DNA of 64,000 nt from CAWCKS01 sp963796195. Its GTDB lineage: Bacteria; Pseudomonadota; Alphaproteobacteria; Rhizobiales; Xanthobacteraceae. A program made the position numbers and the translations under genes. The stretch lies in assembly GCA_963796195.1 (NCBI GenBank), contig CAWCKS010000014.1:1116001-1180000 (forward strand), written 5' to 3'. Shown here piece after piece: positions 36,102 through 45,064 of this stretch (its first letter is position 1; every line of letters begins with the position of its first letter). The notes under the pieces were generated by a model that saw only the letters and a program-made list of their open reading frames with translations, searched no databases and was not told the origin of the DNA.

Positions 36102-36983
36102 TTACACCTTGCGCCTGACGGTGGTGCCGAACAGTCCTTGCGGCCGGATCATCAGCACCACCAGCAGCAACACATAGGCGGCAACGTTGTTAAATCCTTC
36201 AGGCAGATAGAGCACGGCAAGCGATTCAACGATGCCGATGACGATGCCTCCGACGATGGCGCCGGGAATGCTGCCGAAGCCGCCGAGCACCGCCGCGGGA
36301 AACGCCTTCAGCCCGAGGAAGCCCATATTGACGTGCACGAACGCGACCGGCGCCAGCATGATGCCGGCGATTGCCGCGATCCCGGCACCAAGCGCCCAGG
36401 TCAGCGTGTGCACCGATTTCACCGGAATGCCCATGTAATACGCCGCGAGCGCGTTCTCGGAACTCGCCTGCATCGCAAGACCGATGCGGCTGAAGCGAAA
36501 GAACAGAAACAGCGCGGCAACCAGCGCGACCGTGGTCACGATGATCGCGACGTGCTCCTGGCTCAGCACGACGCTGCCGAGATGCACGACCTTGCGCGAG
36601 AATGGCGAGTCGAACCGCACCGTCTCCGGCCCCCAGATCACGCTGGCTCCGACCCGCAGCAGGATCGACAAGCCGAGCGTGACCATGATCACCGCGAAGA
36701 TTCCTTGCCCTGCCAGCGGGCGAAGCAAGACCAGATTCAATAGCGCGCCAAATCCCGCCATCACCACGATCGCCAGCAACGCCCCGAGCCAATAAGGCAT
36801 ATGCAAGTAGTCGACGAAGGTCAGCCCGAGAAAGGCGCCGACCATCATCAGATCGCCCTGCGCGAAGTTGACGACCTCCGTCGCCTTGAAGATCAGGATG
36901 AAGCCAAGCGCCACCAGCGCGTAGATGCAGCCAGTGGCCGTTCCGCTGGCCACTTGCTGCAGCAGCTCGTTGGCGACGCCCAT
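36102..36983 (-). CDS. livH: Branched-chain-type ABC transporter permease LivH
   Basis: A 293-residue permease with about eight helices. It opens ELLQQVASGTATGCIYALVA and LGFILIFKATEVVNFAQGDL, the conserved LivH N-terminal motif. The coupling loop holds GLAMQASSENALAAYYMGIP. FPAAVLGGFGSIPGAIVGGI follows. It starts 24 nt after livK. Confidence 0.9.
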   Translation of the reverse strand: MGVANELLQQVASGTATGCIYALVALGFILIFKATEVVNFAQGDLMMVGAFLGLTFVDYLHMPYWLGALLAIVVMAGFGALLNLVLLRPLAGQGIFAVIMVTLGLSILLRVGASVIWGPETVRFDSPFSRKVVHLGSVVLSQEHVAIIVTTVALVAALFLFFRFSRIGLAMQASSENALAAYYMGIPVKSVHTLTWALGAGIAAIAGIMLAPVAFVHVNMGFLGLKAFPAAVLGGFGSIPGAIVGGIVIGIVESLAVLYLPEGFNNVAAYVLLLVVLMIRPQGLFGTTVRRKV

Positions 36984-37007
36984 CTTCTTCCGCGCGACGA
37001 CGTCAGA

Positions 37008-38195
37008 TCAGAGCGCCGGCGGCAGATCGCCGAGCTCGACCCAGCGCCCGCCCTTGACCTGGAACAGTTTTGCGCCGGTGACGCCGGCGTGGCTCTTGTC
37101 GGAGAAGGTGAAGGTCGCGCCAAAAATCGACTTGTAGTTCTTCACGCTCTCCATGCCCTTGACCAGGCTGTCGACGGTCAGGTCAGGACCGGCATTCTTG
37201 ATGCCTTCGGCGGCGAGATAGACGAACATGTAGGCGTAGGCCGCGTAGAGCGAGGCCGGCTGATTGTACTTCGCCTGGTAGCGCTTCATCCAATCCTGCT
37301 CGTCGGGTGGCGAGCGCTCGAGGTCCGGCGGCGCGATGAAGCCGACGGCGTACGCGCCTTCGACTGCATCCTTGCCGAGCTTGATGGTGTTGTCCTCGAA
37401 CCCTGGCGGCGCGATCAACACGGTCGGCGCCCACGAACGGCGTTGCGCTTCCTGCATGATTGCGGCTGCGGCCGGCGGGACGGCGGCAAGCATGAGCAGA
37501 TCGCATTCGCCACGCTGCACGCGCGCGACCTGCGCCGAGAAGTCGGTGGCGCCGCGCTTGTAGCCGGCCTCCTCGACGATCTTCTGATTGGCCTGGGCGA
37601 GAACCTTTTCCATGGCGCCCTTCACCTCGGCGCCGAACTCGTCGTCCTGATAGATCAGGCAAACCTTCTTCTTGGCCTGCTTGTCGAGGAAATTCTTCAC
37701 TCCGGAGGCGGACATCGCGCCGTACGACGGGTAGCACTGGAAGCTCAGCCGCTCCATCGGCTCGGCGAACATCGCGCTCGCGGTCGACGGGCAAACATGC
37801 GGGGTGCCTGACTTCAGCACCATCGGATACGCCGCAGCGGCCGGCCCGGTGCCGTAGGTCAGCATGATCGCGAACACCTTGTCCTGCTCGATCAGCTTCT
37901 GCGTCACCAGCACGGTCTTCTTGGCGTCGTACTGCTGGTCCTCATAAAGGATCTTCAGCTTGCGGCCGTTGATGCCGCCCTTGGCGTTGATCTCCTCCTC
38001 CGCCATCTGGGCGCCCTTCTGGCCCTGGCGGCCGACCTCGGCGAGCGGGCCGGAGAGATCGATCGGCACGCCGATCAGGATTTCGTCCTTGGTCACGCCC
38101 CTTGTTTCTTCGGCGCGCAGCACCGTGCAGCTCAACGCAAAGATCGAAGCGCAAAGCGCCGCCGTCGCGAAATGACAATTCATTTTTCTTGTCAT
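37008..38195 (-). CDS. ABC transporter substrate-binding protein LivK-type
   Basis: A 395-residue periplasmic protein. It has a GGGGGAGG site before the ATG at 38195 and a signal peptide at 1-28 (ATAALCASIFALSCTVLRAE). VTKDEILIGVPIDLSGPLAE opens the Peripla_BP_6 fold. EEEINAKGGINGRKLKILYE and the hinge-spanning CLIYQDDEFGAEVKGAMEKV follow. This subgroup commonly binds aromatic acids or other catabolic substrates in Rhodopseudomonas and Bradyrhizobium. It is first in the operon that ends with the oxygenase and thiolase. Confidence 0.88.
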   Translation of the reverse strand: MTRKMNCHFATAALCASIFALSCTVLRAEETRGVTKDEILIGVPIDLSGPLAEVGRQGQKGAQMAEEEINAKGGINGRKLKILYEDQQYDAKKTVLVTQKLIEQDKVFAIMLTYGTGPAAAAYPMVLKSGTPHVCPSTASAMFAEPMERLSFQCYPSYGAMSASGVKNFLDKQAKKKVCLIYQDDEFGAEVKGAMEKVLAQANQKIVEEAGYKRGATDFSAQVARVQRGECDLLMLAAVPPAAAAIMQEAQRRSWAPTVLIAPPGFEDNTIKLGKDAVEGAYAVGFIAPPDLERSPPDEQDWMKRYQAKYNQPASLYAAYAYMFVYLAAEGIKNAGPDLTVDSLVKGMESVKNYKSIFGATFTFSDKSHAGVTGAKLFQVKGGRWVELGDLPPAL

Positions 38196-38316
38196 GTTTC
38201 CTCCCCCGCGGCGTTTGCGCCGCCTTTGATTCATTGCACCACCGCGCGCGGAAAGTTTTCCGCGCAGCGCACCAGCGAATGGCCCTAGGCTAGCGAGTTC
38301 TATTATGCAAGTCTAC

Positions 38317-38329
38317 GTTCTTCAAGAAC
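38317..38329. promoter_or_regulatory. Small dyad between livK and the divergent ligase
   Basis: GTTCTT-C-AAGAAC is a perfect 6-bp inverted repeat about one centre base, 16 nt upstream of the ligase TTG. It could be half of an operator, but the short arms may occur by chance. Confidence 0.25.
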
Positions 38330-38345
38330 AAGACCGGAGCCGTCT

Positions 38346-39975
38346 TTGAGTTCAACCAACCCGCCGTGGTTCGACCCGCGCATGCCTGATCGTGAGGCGT
38401 GCGTGCTCAGGCACGCACTCGACCGCGCGGCAAAGCTGTTTCCGCAACGCAATCTCGCGCTTTTCGAGAACGGCACGCGCTGGAGTTACAGTGAGGCGCA
38501 CGCGCTGGCGCGGCGAACGGCGGCGGCGCTGCGCGATCTCGGCGTCAAACGCGGCGACATGGTGCAGGTCTGGCTCCCGAACGGCCCCGAGGCGATGCAG
38601 GCCTGGTTCGGCATCAACTATCTCGGCGCAGTGTTTGCGCCGGTGAATACCGCCTATCGCGGTCGGCTCCTGGAGCACGTGCTGCAGAACACGGGCGCAC
38701 AGGTGCTGATCGCCCACGCCGCACTGCTGGATCGGCTTGATGGCATCGACACCGGCAAGCTGACGCGCGTGATTGTGGTCGGCGGCGAGGCCGCCGTGCC
38801 GAAACACCTGACGCAACTGCCGTTCGCAGCGCTCAACGGCGACGGCGCCTCGTTCGATGATCCCGTGCCGATCGAGCCGTGGGATATTTATGGGGTGATC
38901 TACACCTCGGGCACCACCGGCCCCTCGAAAGGCGTGCTGCAAACCTATCTGCAGATCTGGACCACCGGCCGCAGCACCTATGGTTACATGCGCGCCGATG
39001 ACCGCATGGTGATCAACCTGCCGCTGTTCCATGTCGGTGGCACCTCGTCGGTGAGCGGCGTGCTGGCCGCCGAAGGCGCCTTTGCGATGTTCGAGCGTTT
39101 CGATACCGCGCGCTTCTGGCAGGAACTGCGCGAGACCGAAATCGACGGTAACTTGCGGCCTGATCGGCTCGATGGCGGAGTTCCTGTTGAAGGCCGAGCC
39201 GCGCGCCGACGACGCGGACAATCCGCTGCGCATGCTCACCATGGTGCCGATCAACGACAAGACCGTCGCGCTGGCGCGCCGCTTCGGCTTCGACTGGCTC
39301 TCCGGCTTCAACATGACCGAAGTGTCGGTGCCGCTGGTGACGCCGGTCAACAGCGAGATCGCCTATTGCTGCGGCCGTCCGCGCACCGGCTGCGAGGTGC
39401 GCGTCGTCGATGCCAACGACATCGAGGTGCCAGCGGGCGTCGTCGGCGAGCTGATCGTCCGCACCGACCTGCCCTGGGCGCTGACGCCGGGTTACCTCAA
39501 CATGCCCGAGGCGACCGCGCGGGCCTGGCGCAACGGCTGGTTTCACACCGGTGATGCGTTCCGGCGCGACGCCGACGGTAATTTTTTCTTTGTCGACCGG
39601 CTGAAGGATACGATCCGGCGCCGCGGCGAGAATGTTTCCTCCATTGAGGTCGAGGCTGACGTGACCGCATTTGCCGGCGTGCTGGAAGCTGCCGCCGTCG
39701 GCGTGCCGAGCCCGCACGGCGAGGAAGAGATCCTCATCTGCATCGCGCGCAAGCCGGGCGCTGCGGTCGAACCCGAGGCGCTCGTCGCCTTCCTGCGCGA
39801 ACGCATGGCGCACTTCATGGTGCCGCGTTACGTGCGCTTTCTCGATGCTTTGCCGAAGACACCGACCAACAAGGTGCAGAAAGCCGAGCTGCGCGCCGCC
39901 GGCGTCACGTCAGACACCTGGGACCGCGAGGCCGCCGGGATCATCCTGAAGCGCGAACGCTTCAACAGGGGTTAG
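38346..39975 (+). CDS. Acyl-CoA ligase (AMP-binding), frameshifted near 39152
   Basis: From a TTG at 38346 with a GGAG site. RNLALFENGTRWSYSEAHAL and VFAPVNTAYRGRLLEHVLQN lead to the P-loop IYTSGTTGPSKGVLQTYLQ (about 195-213). After ETEID one base change near 39152 restores the adenylation core (GFDWLSGFNMTEVSVPLVTP), HTGDAFRRDADGNFFFVDRL, the hinge RLKDTIRRRGENVSSIEVE and the catalytic Lys in LPKTPTNKVQKAEL. Total about 540 residues, full length. It would activate a carboxylic acid to its CoA ester, and is divergent from the liv/oxygenase operon, so it may act on the imported acid. Confidence 0.85.
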
Positions 39976-39987
39976 ATGGAGGACGCG

Positions 39988-40830
39988 ATGGGGGACATCT
40001 GGTCGACATATGGAAACGCCTTCAGCTACGGCGTTGTCTTCATATTCGCCTTCTTCGTCATCGGCCTCTGGCTCGCCAGCATCGCGCTGAAGGATTCCAG
40101 CATCGTCGACATTTTCTGGGGCATCGGCTGCGCGGCGACGGCGTGGATCTTCTACTGGAAGGGCGCGGGCGCCGAGCCGCGCGCGACGGTGACGCTGATC
40201 CTCGCAACACTGTGGGGCGGCCGGCTCGGCCTCTACATCGGCGCGCGCAACTGGGGCGGCGAGGATCGCCGCTACGCGCGGTTGCGCCAGCACATCACCG
40301 ACCAGGGCCGCAGCTATGTACTCTACAGCCTGCGCGCGGTGTTTCTGTTCCAGGGCATCGCGATGGTGATCTGCACCCTGCCGCTGCTTGTCGCCATCGT
40401 GACGCCTGGCGACGGTCGGCTCGGCATTCTCGGCAGCATTGCAGCGCTGGTGATCGCGATTGGCCTCATCATCGAGGCCGTCGCCGACTGGCAGATGGCG
40501 CATTTCCGCCGGACGCGCACGGCGCAAGGCACCGTGATGGATCGCGGCCTGTGGCGCTACTCGCGGCACCCGAACTATTTTGGCGAAATGCTGGTGCAGT
40601 GGGGCTTCTTCCTGATGGCCTGTGCCGCCACGCCGCTTGGCATCGTAACCATCATCGCACCGGCGCTGCTGAGCTACCTCATCACCGGGCCGATGGGCGC
40701 CAATCTGCTGGAGCGACGCCTGACCAAGAAGAACCCGGACTACGAGGACTACATCCGGCGTACCAGCGCCTTCGTGCCGTGGCCGCCGAAACCGGCGCAG
40801 GGGCGCGGCAATTCGCTGGCAGCGTCGTGA
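39988..40830 (+). CDS. DUF1295 / steroid-5-alpha-reductase-like membrane protein
   Basis: An integral membrane protein of about 280 residues with seven or so helices. The C-terminal region DRGLWRYSRHPNYFGEMLVQ is the NAD(P)H- or SAM-binding signature shared by DUF1295 proteins, 5-alpha reductases and isoprenylcysteine methyltransferases. The tail RRLTKKNPDYEDYIRRTSAF is conserved in the family. I prefer the ATG at 39988, 5 nt after a GGAGG; an ATG at 39976 abuts the ligase stop. Co-transcription with the ligase is likely. The reaction is unknown, possibly reduction of an enone-type lipid. Confidence 0.82.
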   Translation: MGDIWSTYGNAFSYGVVFIFAFFVIGLWLASIALKDSSIVDIFWGIGCAATAWIFYWKGAGAEPRATVTLILATLWGGRLGLYIGARNWGGEDRRYARLRQHITDQGRSYVLYSLRAVFLFQGIAMVICTLPLLVAIVTPGDGRLGILGSIAALVIAIGLIIEAVADWQMAHFRRTRTAQGTVMDRGLWRYSRHPNYFGEMLVQWGFFLMACAATPLGIVTIIAPALLSYLITGPMGANLLERRLTKKNPDYEDYIRRTSAFVPWPPKPAQGRGNSLAAS

Positions 40831-40890
40831 CGAAGCTGGATAGAGTGAACTGCGGTAGCAATCCCGCCTTGTTCGCTTTATGAGACAAGA

Positions 40891-41886
40891 ATGACAAAAA
40901 AGTTCGGCGTTCGCGAACATCTCCAGGCCGGCTCGGTCAACCGGGCCCTCGGTATCCTCGGCGACCGCTGGACGCTGTTGGTACTCGGCCAGGCGATTCT
41001 CGGCTATCGCCGCTTCGACGACTTCCTCACCGAGACCGGGATCGCTCGCTCGGTGCTTGCCAGCCGGCTGCGCCGCATGGTGGCCGACGGCCTGATGCGG
41101 CGGGTCGAGATCGGCGGCGGCAAATTCGAATACCGCCTCACCCGCAAGGCGCTGGACCTCTATGCGTTCGGCTTGATGGGCTGGCGCTGGGAAGAGCGCT
41201 GGATGATGCATCGGCGCGGCCATCCGATCTATCTCGTACACAAGAGCTGCGGCTGCGTCAGCATGCCCGAATTCCGCTGCGGCTCGTGCGACGAACTGGT
41301 CAAGCCGTCGGAGGTCACGTTCGAAACGACATCGTCCGCAAGAGTTACGCGAAAGGGCTGGGTCTCGTCGCATCGCCGCTCGCGGATCGGCAACAGCCGC
41401 TCAAAGCTGATCGGCGCCAGCATCGACGTGATCGGTGACCGCTGGACCTTCCTCGTGATCGCCGCAATCTTCCTCGGTCTCAACCGCTACGACCAGATCC
41501 AGGCCGAGATCAGAATAGCGACCAACATCCTCGCCCAACGCCTGAAGCACCTGACCGAGGAAGGCTTGCTTCGGCGCAGCGCCTATTTCGATCGGCGGCA
41601 ACGCTACGAATATCATCTCACCGAAAAGGGACTCGACCTTTTTCCGATGATGATTGCGCTGGCGCGCTGGGGCGACCGCTGGCTGGCCGGCGACAAGCCG
41701 CCACCGCACCTGCATTTCCACAAGCCGTGCGGCAAGGCGCTCAATCCACGCTTCTGCTGCAGCGAATGCCGCGACGAGCTGCAGCCGTGGGAAGTCACCT
41801 TCGTGCGCTCCGAGGGACGGCGCTTCAAGGCCGGTGAGCGGCCGGGCGACCTGACTTGCAAAAGCGAACTTTCGCCGGTAGCCTGA
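40891..41886 (+). CDS. Tandem HxlR-type regulator with two cysteine clusters
   Basis: A 331-residue protein with two HxlR winged helices in one chain. Domain 1 (about 13-110) is GILGDRWTLLVLGQAILGYR. Domain 2 (about 172-270) is ASIDVIGDRWTFLVIAAIFL. Each is followed by a Cys cluster: HKSCGCVSMPEFRCGSCDEL (Cys 120, 122, 130, 133) and HKPCGKALNPRFCCSECRDE (Cys 280, 289, 290, 293), which look like small zinc ribbons. Typical HxlR proteins are about 110-150 residues with one domain and act as dimers. This protein looks like a covalent dimer, and probably regulates the adjoining ligase/SDR genes. Confidence 0.82.
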   Translation: MTKKFGVREHLQAGSVNRALGILGDRWTLLVLGQAILGYRRFDDFLTETGIARSVLASRLRRMVADGLMRRVEIGGGKFEYRLTRKALDLYAFGLMGWRWEERWMMHRRGHPIYLVHKSCGCVSMPEFRCGSCDELVKPSEVTFETTSSARVTRKGWVSSHRRSRIGNSRSKLIGASIDVIGDRWTFLVIAAIFLGLNRYDQIQAEIRIATNILAQRLKHLTEEGLLRRSAYFDRRQRYEYHLTEKGLDLFPMMIALARWGDRWLAGDKPPPHLHFHKPCGKALNPRFCCSECRDELQPWEVTFVRSEGRRFKAGERPGDLTCKSELSPVA

Positions 41887-41919
41887 CCTCCAATCATCAA
41901 AGACCGGCTGGAGAACGAA

Positions 41920-42360
41920 ATGTCGAGCAAAGACTTGGCGAGCAAAGACCTGGCGAGCAAAGACCTGGCGAGCAAGATCGAGATCGCGAAGAAATTCTTC
42001 GCCTCCTGGGCGCGCCAGGATCACGCGGCGGTGCTCGAACTGGTTCACGACGATGTCGAATACCAGAACATGCCATTCCCCGAAGTCATGAAGGGCAAGG
42101 CGGCGATCGCCGCCTTCATGGCGAGGTTCGGCAAGGGCATGCAGGACATCCATGTCGACCTGCGCAACATTGTCGAAGTCGGCGACGTCGTCTTCCATGA
42201 AGGCGTCGAAAATTATTCCCGCAAGGGCCACAAGGTGACGCTGCCCTATTGCGGCGTGTTCGAATTCAAGGACGGCAAGATCATCGGCTGGCGCGACTAT
42301 TTCGACTACGCGACGCTGGAACGCCAGCTGGCCGACGACCCGGCAGAGGCGGCATCGTGA
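41920..42360 (+). CDS. NTF2-like / limonene-epoxide-hydrolase-type protein
   Basis: A 146-residue protein from an ATG with a GGAGAACGA site. Its N-terminus contains three tandem copies of SKDLA (residues 3-17) encoded by 15-bp direct repeats at about 41925-41970, which look like a recent slippage expansion. The rest is a SnoaL/NTF2 fold (EIAKKFFASWARQDHAAVLE). GKIIGWRDYFDYATLERQL resembles the Arg/Asp part of the limonene-1,2-epoxide hydrolase site. It could hydrate an epoxide, but other NTF2 roles are possible. The next SDR overlaps its stop by 4 nt. Confidence 0.78.
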   Translation: MSSKDLASKDLASKDLASKIEIAKKFFASWARQDHAAVLELVHDDVEYQNMPFPEVMKGKAAIAAFMARFGKGMQDIHVDLRNIVEVGDVVFHEGVENYSRKGHKVTLPYCGVFEFKDGKIIGWRDYFDYATLERQLADDPAEAAS

Positions 42361-43109
42361 AGGTTGCGGGTGCGGTAGCGCTCGTCACGGGCGCCAACCG
42401 CGGCATCGGCGAAGGTTTTGTCCAGGTCCTGCTCGAGCGCGGCTGCGCCAGGGTTTATGCGGCGGCACGTGATCCCGCGCAGCTTCCACGCTTTGCGGAT
42501 GCGGCGCGCGTCGTGCCGCTGCGTCTCGACGTGACCAGGCTCGCGCAATGTCGCGACGCCGCAGCGCAGGCCGCCGACGTCACGCTGCTGGTCAACAACG
42601 CCGGACTCTCGCATTTCGGCACCACGCTGCTGCACGACGAGGCTGAACGCGATCTGCGCGACGAGCTTGAGGTCAACCTGTTCGGCATCTTCAACACCTT
42701 CAAGGCGTTCCGCGAGGTCCTGGAGCGCAACGGCGGCGGCGCCATCGTCAACATCCTGTCCGCCGCCGCGCTGATGAATGTGCCGCTGCTCTCGACCTAT
42801 TCGGTAACCAAGGCGGCTGCTTCATCGCTGACCCAGGCGATCCGCGCTGCCACAGCGGCGCAAAAGACCCTGGTGACCGCGGCCTTCGTCGGCTCGGTCG
42901 ATACGCGGATGGCCGAGCACGTGCCGAAAGAGGTCGTCAAAGTGAGCCCCGTCTTCGTGGCGAAGACCGTGCTCGACGGCGTCGAACGCAACGAGGAAGA
43001 CATCGATACCGACCCGATGGCGATCGACGTCCGCGCCCGCATCGCGCGCGATCCGAAGAAGATGGAACGCTTCTTCGCTCGAGGCCTGCAACTCGCCAGG
43101 AAGGCGTAG
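42357..43109 (+). CDS. SDR-family oxidoreductase
   Basis: A 250-residue short-chain dehydrogenase. VALVTGANRGIGEGFVQVLL is the NADP-type dinucleotide loop (TGxxxGIG), followed by LLVNNAGLS, the catalytic Ser in NILSAAALMNVPLLS and Tyr/Lys in YSVTK. The GTG start overlaps the previous stop (GTGA), so translation is coupled. The C-terminal part (DTDPMAIDVRARIARDPKKM) is as in small cytosolic SDRs. It probably oxidises a diol or alcohol made by the upstream hydrolase-like protein; the substrate is unknown. Confidence 0.88.
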   Translation: MKVAGAVALVTGANRGIGEGFVQVLLERGCARVYAAARDPAQLPRFADAARVVPLRLDVTRLAQCRDAAAQAADVTLLVNNAGLSHFGTTLLHDEAERDLRDELEVNLFGIFNTFKAFREVLERNGGGAIVNILSAAALMNVPLLSTYSVTKAAASSLTQAIRAATAAQKTLVTAAFVGSVDTRMAEHVPKEVVKVSPVFVAKTVLDGVERNEEDIDTDPMAIDVRARIARDPKKMERFFARGLQLARKA

Positions 43110-43125
43110 CCTTTTTCTTCTCTGC

Positions 43126-43160
43126 TCGTCCCCGCGGAAGCGGGGACCCAGTTTTTGCCA
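43126..43160 (+). terminator. GC-rich hairpin with T-run after the SDR gene
   Basis: CGTCCCCGC, GGAA and GCGGGGACC form a hairpin 17 nt after the SDR stop, followed by CAGTTTTTGCC. It belongs to the GTCCCCGC palindrome family but is placed and built like an intrinsic terminator. Confidence 0.5.
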
Positions 43161-43186
43161 AACAAGCGGGCTCTCCTTCGCGGCTC

Positions 43187-43214
43187 TGGATTCCCGCTTT
43201 CGCGGGAATGAGCG
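43187..43214. repeat. Short palindrome in the convergent gap
   Basis: ATTCCCGC, TTTC and GCGGGAAT form a perfect 8-bp stem between the SDR and the convergent ligase gene. It is a common rhizobial variant of the palindrome at 43126 and may terminate the minus-strand operon. Confidence 0.5.
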
Positions 43215-43226
43215 GAATTAGAGTCG

Positions 43227-44951
43227 TCACGCTCCAGGCAAGTTGCCTGTCTTCCGATAAGCCTGCCGCAGCTCGCGCTTCAAGACCTTGCCGACCGGAT
43301 TACGCGGCAGCTGCGGCACGATGAAGAGCTGCTGCGGCAGCTTGTAGACCGCGATCTGCTTGCCCTTGAGATAGTCGACCAGTTCCTCGAGCGTGAGCGA
43401 CTGCCCGTCGCGCAGCGCAACGACCGCACAGACGAGTTCGCCGAGCCGCTCGTCAGCAGTGCCTATCACGGCAGCCTCACGCACCTTCGGATGACCGTCG
43501 ATCAAGGCCTCGACCTCAGCCGGCGAGATCTTGGTGCCGCCGCGATTGATCACCTCGGAGCGGCGGCCGACATAGTGATAGTAGCGCGGCACGTCTCCGT
43601 CGCCGGCGAGTTCGAAAATGTCGCCGGTGCGGAAGAAGCCATCTTTGTCGAACGCAAGCTTCGTCTGCTCTGGCGCGTTCCAGTACTCATCAAGCACCAG
43701 CGAACCGCGCAGCCGCAACTCGCCGGGAGTGCCACGCTGGGTGATGACTTTGTCCGTCTCCGGATCAACCAGCCGCGTCTCCTGAATCCGCGCGACCCAG
43801 GACGGCCATTCGATTCCCTCGACGCCAAACCGCGGCAGGTAGTTGGCGCGCGCTTCCGGATCAGGCACATCGCGCCCACTGCCGAACAGGCCGCAGCCCT
43901 CCGAGGAGCCAAAGCTGTTCCAGACCGAAATGTTGTACTGCTCCTGGAAGGCGCGGATCATCCATGGCGACAGTGGCGCCGAGCCAGAGCCAACGCTGCG
44001 CAGCGTTGACAGATCGTATCGTTTGCGCAGCGCCTCGTTCTGCATCAGCAGGTTCAGCACCGCCGGCGGCGCGACCGTGTAATTGATGCGTTCGTCCTGG
44101 ATCTGCTGCAGGAAGATGTCGAGCTCGAACGGCTGATGCTGAACCAGCACGCCGCGCCAGATCAGCCACGGAAAGAACATCCCGCCGAGCGAGCCGACAT
44201 GCACCATCGGGAACGGGTTGAGCAGCGCGTCGCCGTCCTTCAAGAGCCCAGCCTGCCCGACCGCGGTGCCCGCGCAAATCCAGTAGTTGTGGTTGCGCGG
44301 CACGCCTTTCGGCCGCGCCTCGGTGCCCGACGTCCAGGTGATGGTGATGATGTCGTTGGCGGTGACCGCGGCTTTCCGCGCAGCCTCAGCAACCAGCACG
44401 TGGTCGGGTTCAACAAAATCGAGATCATCGAGCGTTGCGATGCCGTCGGCTGACGGCCCTCCCCACGCCAGCACGAACCGCAGGTTCGGCAGGTCGCCGC
44501 GCAGTCCATTGACCATCGCGGCGTGATCGTGTCCGCGGATCGAACGCGCGGTGACAAAACCGCGGATGCCGGCAAACGAGATGAGATCGCGCAGCTCGTG
44601 CTCGCGGTACTGGATCGGGAACGGGCTCAGGATGAAGCCGAGCCGTGCCGCCGCGAGATAGAGGTAGGCGAGTTCGACGCAGTTCGGCAGTTGCGCGCCG
44701 ATAACATCGTCGCGCTTCACGCCGGCGGCCAGTAGTCGCTGGCACAAGCGGTCGACATTGGCTGACAGCTCGTCCCAGCTCAGCCGCAACGTCGCCGTGC
44801 CCATGAACGAGGACTTGTTCGGCGCATCGACGATCGCGAGCCGCTGGCGTCCGCCAACCACCGCGGTGCGAAAGAGATCGTCGATCGTGGTCGTGCCCCA
44901 GAATCCGCGCGAAACATAGTCACGGATGCGATCAGGCGGCGTCAGGATCAT
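43227..44951 (-). CDS. Acyl-CoA synthetase (AMP-binding), box operon
   Basis: A 574-residue adenylate-forming ligase. ITWTSGTEARPKGVPRNHNY is the P-loop (atypical Glu-Ala within it), NSFGSSEGCGLFGSG the aryl/acyl-acid motif, FFRTGDIFELAGDGDVPRYY and GRRSEVINRGGTKISPAEVE the hinge, and PRNPVGKVLKREL the catalytic Lys. The pattern is nearer to cyclohexanecarboxylate- or dihydroxybenzoate-type ligases than to benzoate-CoA ligase. It lies 113 nt after boxB on the same strand, so it may make the CoA thioester that feeds BoxB, or act on a ring-cleavage product. Confidence 0.85.
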   Translation of the reverse strand: MILTPPDRIRDYVSRGFWGTTTIDDLFRTAVVGGRQRLAIVDAPNKSSFMGTATLRLSWDELSANVDRLCQRLLAAGVKRDDVIGAQLPNCVELAYLYLAAARLGFILSPFPIQYREHELRDLISFAGIRGFVTARSIRGHDHAAMVNGLRGDLPNLRFVLAWGGPSADGIATLDDLDFVEPDHVLVAEAARKAAVTANDIITITWTSGTEARPKGVPRNHNYWICAGTAVGQAGLLKDGDALLNPFPMVHVGSLGGMFFPWLIWRGVLVQHQPFELDIFLQQIQDERINYTVAPPAVLNLLMQNEALRKRYDLSTLRSVGSGSAPLSPWMIRAFQEQYNISVWNSFGSSEGCGLFGSGRDVPDPEARANYLPRFGVEGIEWPSWVARIQETRLVDPETDKVITQRGTPGELRLRGSLVLDEYWNAPEQTKLAFDKDGFFRTGDIFELAGDGDVPRYYHYVGRRSEVINRGGTKISPAEVEALIDGHPKVREAAVIGTADERLGELVCAVVALRDGQSLTLEELVDYLKGKQIAVYKLPQQLFIVPQLPRNPVGKVLKRELRQAYRKTGNLPGA

Positions 44952-45064
44952 TGCGCGGGCTCACGGGCTGGACACGGAACCGCAGCATAGATTTGCGCAG
45001 CCGCAAGGCTCAACAGATTTCTCTGCGTCGCGACGCCGCGCACCGCGCATGTCGTGAGACGCGG

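Noticed and set aside
34384..36177. 597-codon open frame on the plus strand
   Set aside because: Antisense to livG and livM, whose motifs are clear; the composition is typical of a shadow frame.
36226..36792. 188-codon minus-strand frame inside livH
   Set aside because: It is an out-of-frame copy of livH, Arg/His-rich, without its own motifs.
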